A stretch of DNA of 64,000 nt, taken from Myxococcales bacterium (GTDB lineage Bacteria; Myxococcota_A; Bradymonadia; UBA7976; UBA1532). The stretch lies in the NCBI GenBank assembly GCA_020633435.1, contig JACKDP010000011.1, positions 182,594 to 246,593 of the forward strand, written 5' to 3'. Shown one piece after another: positions 61,112 through 64,000 of the stretch (position 1 is its first letter; each line of letters begins with the position of its first letter). Under the pieces are notes generated by a model, which was not told where the DNA came from, did not search any database, and saw only the letters and a list, made by a program, of their open reading frames with translations. Both the position numbers and the translations under genes were made by a program.

Positions 61112-62881
61112 GTGGTACGCGCCCTCGTGGTTCTGGTTGGTCTGCTGGCCGTGGCTGGCTGCGCCGAGACGTCCTCGGCCCCGGATGTGGCCCCCGTCGT
61201 GAGCGGGCGAGGCGCGCTGCACGCGGAGCTGGTGGCGGCGGCGGAGGAGTTCGCCGTGCCCGTCGAGGTGCTGGCGGCGGCGGCCTGGTCGGAGTCCCGG
61301 CTGCGGCACCGCGACTCGGCGGTCGGGCGGCGTGGGCTCTTCCAGCTCGACGCGGCGGCCCTGGCGCGGGGCGCGGCGCTCGTGGGGGTGTCGCCGGAGG
61401 AGGCGGCCACCGACCGGGCCCAGCACGCCCGCGTGTTCGCCGCCCTGGTGGCCTCGGGCGGGCCCGAGCTGGGCGATGCCCTGGCGGCCACGCGGGGCGA
61501 CGCGGCGGGCGGGCAGGCGTTCGTCGACGGGGTGCAGGCGGCGCTGGCCGACGGCTTCGACGCCGACGTCCCGGGCAGCGGCCACCTGACGCTCGCGCCC
61601 GGCCGCCTGGGGGTGCTCCGGCAGGCCAGCCGCCCCGACACCGATCTGGCGCGCTGGGTGGCGAGCCCCAACTACACCAACGCCAGCCGCCAGCGCGGGC
61701 AGGTGGACGCCGTCATCATCCACGTCACCCAGGGCAGCTACGCCGGCGCCATCTCGTGGTTCCAGAACCCGGAGTCCCAGGTCTCCTCCCAGTATGTCAT
61801 CCGCTCCCGGGATGGCGAGATCACCCAGATGGTGGAAGAGGAAGACATCGCCTGGCACGCGCGGAGCTGGAACAGCCACTCCATCGGCATCGAGCACGAG
61901 GGCTTCATCGCCGAGCCCCAGTGGTTCACCGAGGAGATGTACCGGTCGAGCGCGGCGCTGACGCGGGAGATCTGCGAGCGCTGGGGCATCCCCATGGATC
62001 GCCAGCACATCCTCGGCCATGTGGAGCTGTCGGGGAACGATCACACCGATCCCGGGCCGCACTGGGACTGGGATCACTACATGGATCTGGTGCGGGGCGA
62101 GGACACGCCGCGGCCGCCGTGCGCGGTGGTGCCGGCAGGTGGGGGCACCCTCGATGACACCGGCCCCTGCTTCGTGGGCTACGGGCCCGACCAGTACTGG
62201 CGCACCGTCGAGGGCGAGGGCGTGGGCGGCAGCCTGCGCTGGACCAACGCCTTCCGCTCCGGCGATCCGAGCAACTGGGGCCGCTGGCAGCTCTTCCTGG
62301 AGACGGACGGCGAGTACGAGGTGGAGGTGAGCACGGGCGGGGCCTGGGGCGTGTGCACGACGACGCCGTACCGCATCAAGCACGCCGGGCAGACCGAGAC
62401 GCTGAGCCTCGACCAGTCCGGGCCCGGTGAGTGGAAGTCTCTGGGAAGATTCCGGTTTTCGGCCGGGGGCGATCAGTATGTGGACGTGCTCGACAACCTG
62501 CCGGGCGAGGTGGCGGCCGACCAGCACATCGTCGCCGACGCCGTGCGGCTGACGGCCGTGGGGTCGCCCGTCGTGGCGGACGCGGGCGTGGCCGAGCCGG
62601 ACGCCGAGGTGCCGGTCGCGGACGCCGGGGTGGACGCGCGCGTCGACGAGCCGACGCCCGACGCGGGCCGGCCGCGGGACCGCGGGGTGGCGCCCGAGCC
62701 GGAGGATGACGTCGACGCGGGCGAGGACGGCGACGACGCCGGCACCGGGCCGCGGGCCCTCACGGGCAGCGGCGACTCGGGCTGCGCCATCGACGGGCGG
62801 CCCGGCTCGCCCGCCTGGCTGTGGCTGCTGGGCCTCGTCGCCCTGCGCCGCCGCAAGCCCTCCCGCCCCCCGCGCCGCTGA
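61112..62881 (+). CDS. MYXO-CTERM N-acetylmuramoyl-L-alanine amidase lipoprotein
   Basis: 589 residues from GTG 61112 with GGAGG upstream. Lipobox VGLLAVAGC-AET. A transglycosylase-like helical region follows (EVLAAAAWSESRLRHRDSAV, GLFQLDAAALARG). Residues ~205-345 are an Amidase_2 zinc domain: VDAVIIHVTQGSYAGAISWF, HSIGIEHEGF and HILGHVELSGNDHTDPGP. A beta-sandwich domain (WGRWQLFLETDGEYEVEVSTG) precedes a Pro/Asp/Ala linker. The C-terminus GCAIDGRPGSPAWLWLLGLVALRRRK has the Cys, hydrophobic helix and basic end of a MYXO-CTERM sorting signal. It cuts the glycan-peptide amide bond of peptidoglycan at the cell surface. Confidence 0.88.
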   Translation: MVRALVVLVGLLAVAGCAETSSAPDVAPVVSGRGALHAELVAAAEEFAVPVEVLAAAAWSESRLRHRDSAVGRRGLFQLDAAALARGAALVGVSPEEAATDRAQHARVFAALVASGGPELGDALAATRGDAAGGQAFVDGVQAALADGFDADVPGSGHLTLAPGRLGVLRQASRPDTDLARWVASPNYTNASRQRGQVDAVIIHVTQGSYAGAISWFQNPESQVSSQYVIRSRDGEITQMVEEEDIAWHARSWNSHSIGIEHEGFIAEPQWFTEEMYRSSAALTREICERWGIPMDRQHILGHVELSGNDHTDPGPHWDWDHYMDLVRGEDTPRPPCAVVPAGGGTLDDTGPCFVGYGPDQYWRTVEGEGVGGSLRWTNAFRSGDPSNWGRWQLFLETDGEYEVEVSTGGAWGVCTTTPYRIKHAGQTETLSLDQSGPGEWKSLGRFRFSAGGDQYVDVLDNLPGEVAADQHIVADAVRLTAVGSPVVADAGVAEPDAEVPVADAGVDARVDEPTPDAGRPRDRGVAPEPEDDVDAGEDGDDAGTGPRALTGSGDSGCAIDGRPGSPAWLWLLGLVALRRRKPSRPPRR

Positions 62882-62914
62882 CCTACACTGGCGCCGACCC
62901 GTCTGGAGGCGCCG

Positions 62915-63820
62915 ATGTCCGAGCTCTACCCCCGCGATCTGGCCGGCTACGGCCGCACCCCGCCCCACCCCCGCTGGCCCGGCGAGGCCCGCGTCGCGGT
63001 GCAGTTCGTCGTCAACTACGAGGAGGGCGGCGAGAACTGCGTGCTGCACGGCGACGCCGCCTCGGAGGCGTTCCTCTCGGACATGGTGGGGGCGCCGGCG
63101 CTGCCCGGCGTGCGCCACATCAGCATGGAGTCGCTCTACGAGTACGGCACCCGCGCCGGCGTGTGGCGCCTGCTGCGCCTGTTCGAGGAGCGCGGCCTGC
63201 ACTTCACCGCGTTCGTGGTGGGCATGGCCCTGGAGCGCACGCCCGAGCCCGTCCTGGCGATGCAGGCGGCCGGGCATGAGCTCGCCAGCCATGGCTACCG
63301 CTGGATCAACTACCAGGACGTGCCCGAGGCGACGGAGCGCGCCCACATCCAGGCGGCCATCGCGGCCCATGAGCGCATCCTGGGCGAGCGCCCGCTGGGC
63401 TTCTACCAGGGCCGCACCAGCCCGAACACCCGGCGCCTGGTGGTCGAGGAGGGCGGCTTCGTCTACGACGCCGACAGCTACGCCGACGACCTGCCCTACT
63501 ACGATCACAGCGAGGGCAAGGCGCAGCTCATCGTGCCCTACACCCTGGAAGCCAATGACATGAAGTTCTGCTCGCCCCAGGGGTTCAACGCGGGCGACCA
63601 GTTCTTCAGCTACCTGCGCGATGCCTTCGACGTGCTGTACCAGGAGGGGGCGAGGGCGCCGAAGATGATGTCGGTGGGGCTGCACTGCCGCATCGCCGGG
63701 CGGCCGGCCCGGGCCGCGGCGCTGGCTCGCTTTCTCGACTACATCCAGGGGCACGAGCGCGTGTGGGTGGCGCGGCGCATCGACATCGCCCGGCACTGGC
63801 TGGCGACGCACCCGGCGTGA
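62915..63820 (+). CDS. puuE: Allantoinase PuuE-like polysaccharide-deacetylase-family protein
   Basis: 301 residues with TGGAGG upstream. The NodB-type polysaccharide deacetylase fold is clear: ARVAVQFVVNYEEGGENCVLHGD, FTAFVVGMALER, HELASHGYRWINYQ, and RTSPNTRRLVVEEGGFVYDADSYADD, with the SHG...NY metal-site motif. The PuuE signature region GFNAGDQFFSYLRDAFDVLYQEG and SVGLHCRIAGRPAR distinguishes it from chitin deacetylases; PuuE hydrolyses allantoin in purine degradation. Other ureide genes are not in the window. Confidence 0.9.
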   Translation: MSELYPRDLAGYGRTPPHPRWPGEARVAVQFVVNYEEGGENCVLHGDAASEAFLSDMVGAPALPGVRHISMESLYEYGTRAGVWRLLRLFEERGLHFTAFVVGMALERTPEPVLAMQAAGHELASHGYRWINYQDVPEATERAHIQAAIAAHERILGERPLGFYQGRTSPNTRRLVVEEGGFVYDADSYADDLPYYDHSEGKAQLIVPYTLEANDMKFCSPQGFNAGDQFFSYLRDAFDVLYQEGARAPKMMSVGLHCRIAGRPARAAALARFLDYIQGHERVWVARRIDIARHWLATHPA

Positions 63821-63882
63821 GGCGGGCGCTGGCGGCATCGAGCGTGCAAGGGAAGCGGGCGACCGCAGCCAGGAGGGATGCA

Positions 63883-64000
63883 ATGGGACGCGGATGGATG
63901 GTGCTTTGCGGGCTGATGGCCCTGGGCCTCGCGGCCTGTGACACGGACGACGACGCGGGCGGCGCGGCCGACGCGACGGTGGCCGATGGCGGCGGCCAGG
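63883..64000 (+). CDS. Lipoprotein, N-terminal fragment
   Basis: ATG 63883 with AGGAGGGATGC upstream. The signal peptide ends in a lipobox (MALGLAAC-DTD) and the frame runs to the end of the window with a Asp/Ala/Gly-rich start of the mature chain (DTDDDAGGAADATVADGG), typical of Myxococcota surface lipoproteins. Product otherwise unknown. Confidence 0.75.
   Translation, partial: MGRGWMVLCGLMALGLAACDTDDDAGGAADATVADGGGQ

Noticed and set aside
59840..63883. 1347-aa minus-strand open frame
   Set aside because: Only the last 343 residues, from ATG 60871, have normal protein composition; the rest is antisense to the amidase and allantoinase genes.

Overview
The window is uniformly very GC-rich, with codon third positions almost always G or C. 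It reads as a chromosomal segment of a Myxococcota-type (deltaproteobacterial) bacterium. The evidence is the PASTA-less Ser/Thr kinases with PEGA or TPR tails, many lipoproteins with VFLSGC/LAVAGC-type lipoboxes, a Cys/Asp-rich 'DxDxDGxxDEGC' repeat protein, an OmpA protein with thrombospondin type 3 repeats, a GlnRS with a YqeY-like tail, and a MYXO-CTERM-like C-terminus on a secreted amidase. No rRNA, intact tRNA, insertion sequence, phage gene or CRISPR array was found.

Layout. 0-1.4 kb: end of a TrkH-type potassium transporter and a convergent YheT-like hydrolase. 1.5-6.7 kb: a tightly overlapping signalling operon (128-aa helical protein, sigma-54 activator with receiver, TPR/histidine-kinase-like membrane protein, atypical receiver), followed by a gene with a near-perfect sigma-54 promoter. 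7.3-12 kb: secreted Cys-rich protein, clpA-clpS and an FHA protein on the minus strand. 12-18 kb: glnS, M61 peptidase, GntR regulator and NahK-like kinase as one overlapping operon. 18-28.8 kb: LysM lipoprotein, strictosidine-synthase-like propeller, OmpA/TSP3 protein, two Ser/Thr kinase proteins (one continuing in frame into an ABC ATPase, one with degenerate catalytic motifs and long Ala/Lys repeats) and a DUF6263-like lipoprotein. 28.8-33.2 kb: asnB preceded by an Asn-codon leader peptide and an SD-overlapping hairpin, a LysM-MepA endopeptidase, an alpha/beta hydrolase and a candidate structured ncRNA. 33.5-51.5 kb: cupin/lipoprotein/TonB receptor operon, Cys-rich repeat lipoprotein, an ECF sigma operon whose third gene is frameshifted, a ferritin-like membrane protein, two large secreted proteins, and a DPP-IV-like S9 peptidase.

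51.5-59.8 kb is a conflict/defence island with visibly more A/T at third positions. It holds two FGE/SUMF1-fold proteins lacking the catalytic cysteines (one with a degenerate vWA-like domain), a MoxR AAA+ ATPase and an EAD-plus-trypsin-like protein. All four overlap as a single minus-strand operon that fits the VMAP (vWA-MoxR-associated) conflict systems. A small SMP-like gene and a DarT-DarG ADP-ribosylation toxin-antitoxin pair follow. Tandem 43-bp repeats and a cluster of hairpins mark the left side of the island.

59.8-64 kb: an unrecognised 343-aa protein, a MYXO-CTERM amidase lipoprotein, a PuuE-type allantoinase and the start of another lipoprotein. The most notable observations are the asnB leader, the VMAP-like operon, the sigma-54 module and the candidate rod-like ncRNA. 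All functional claims come from reading motifs; no database search was run.
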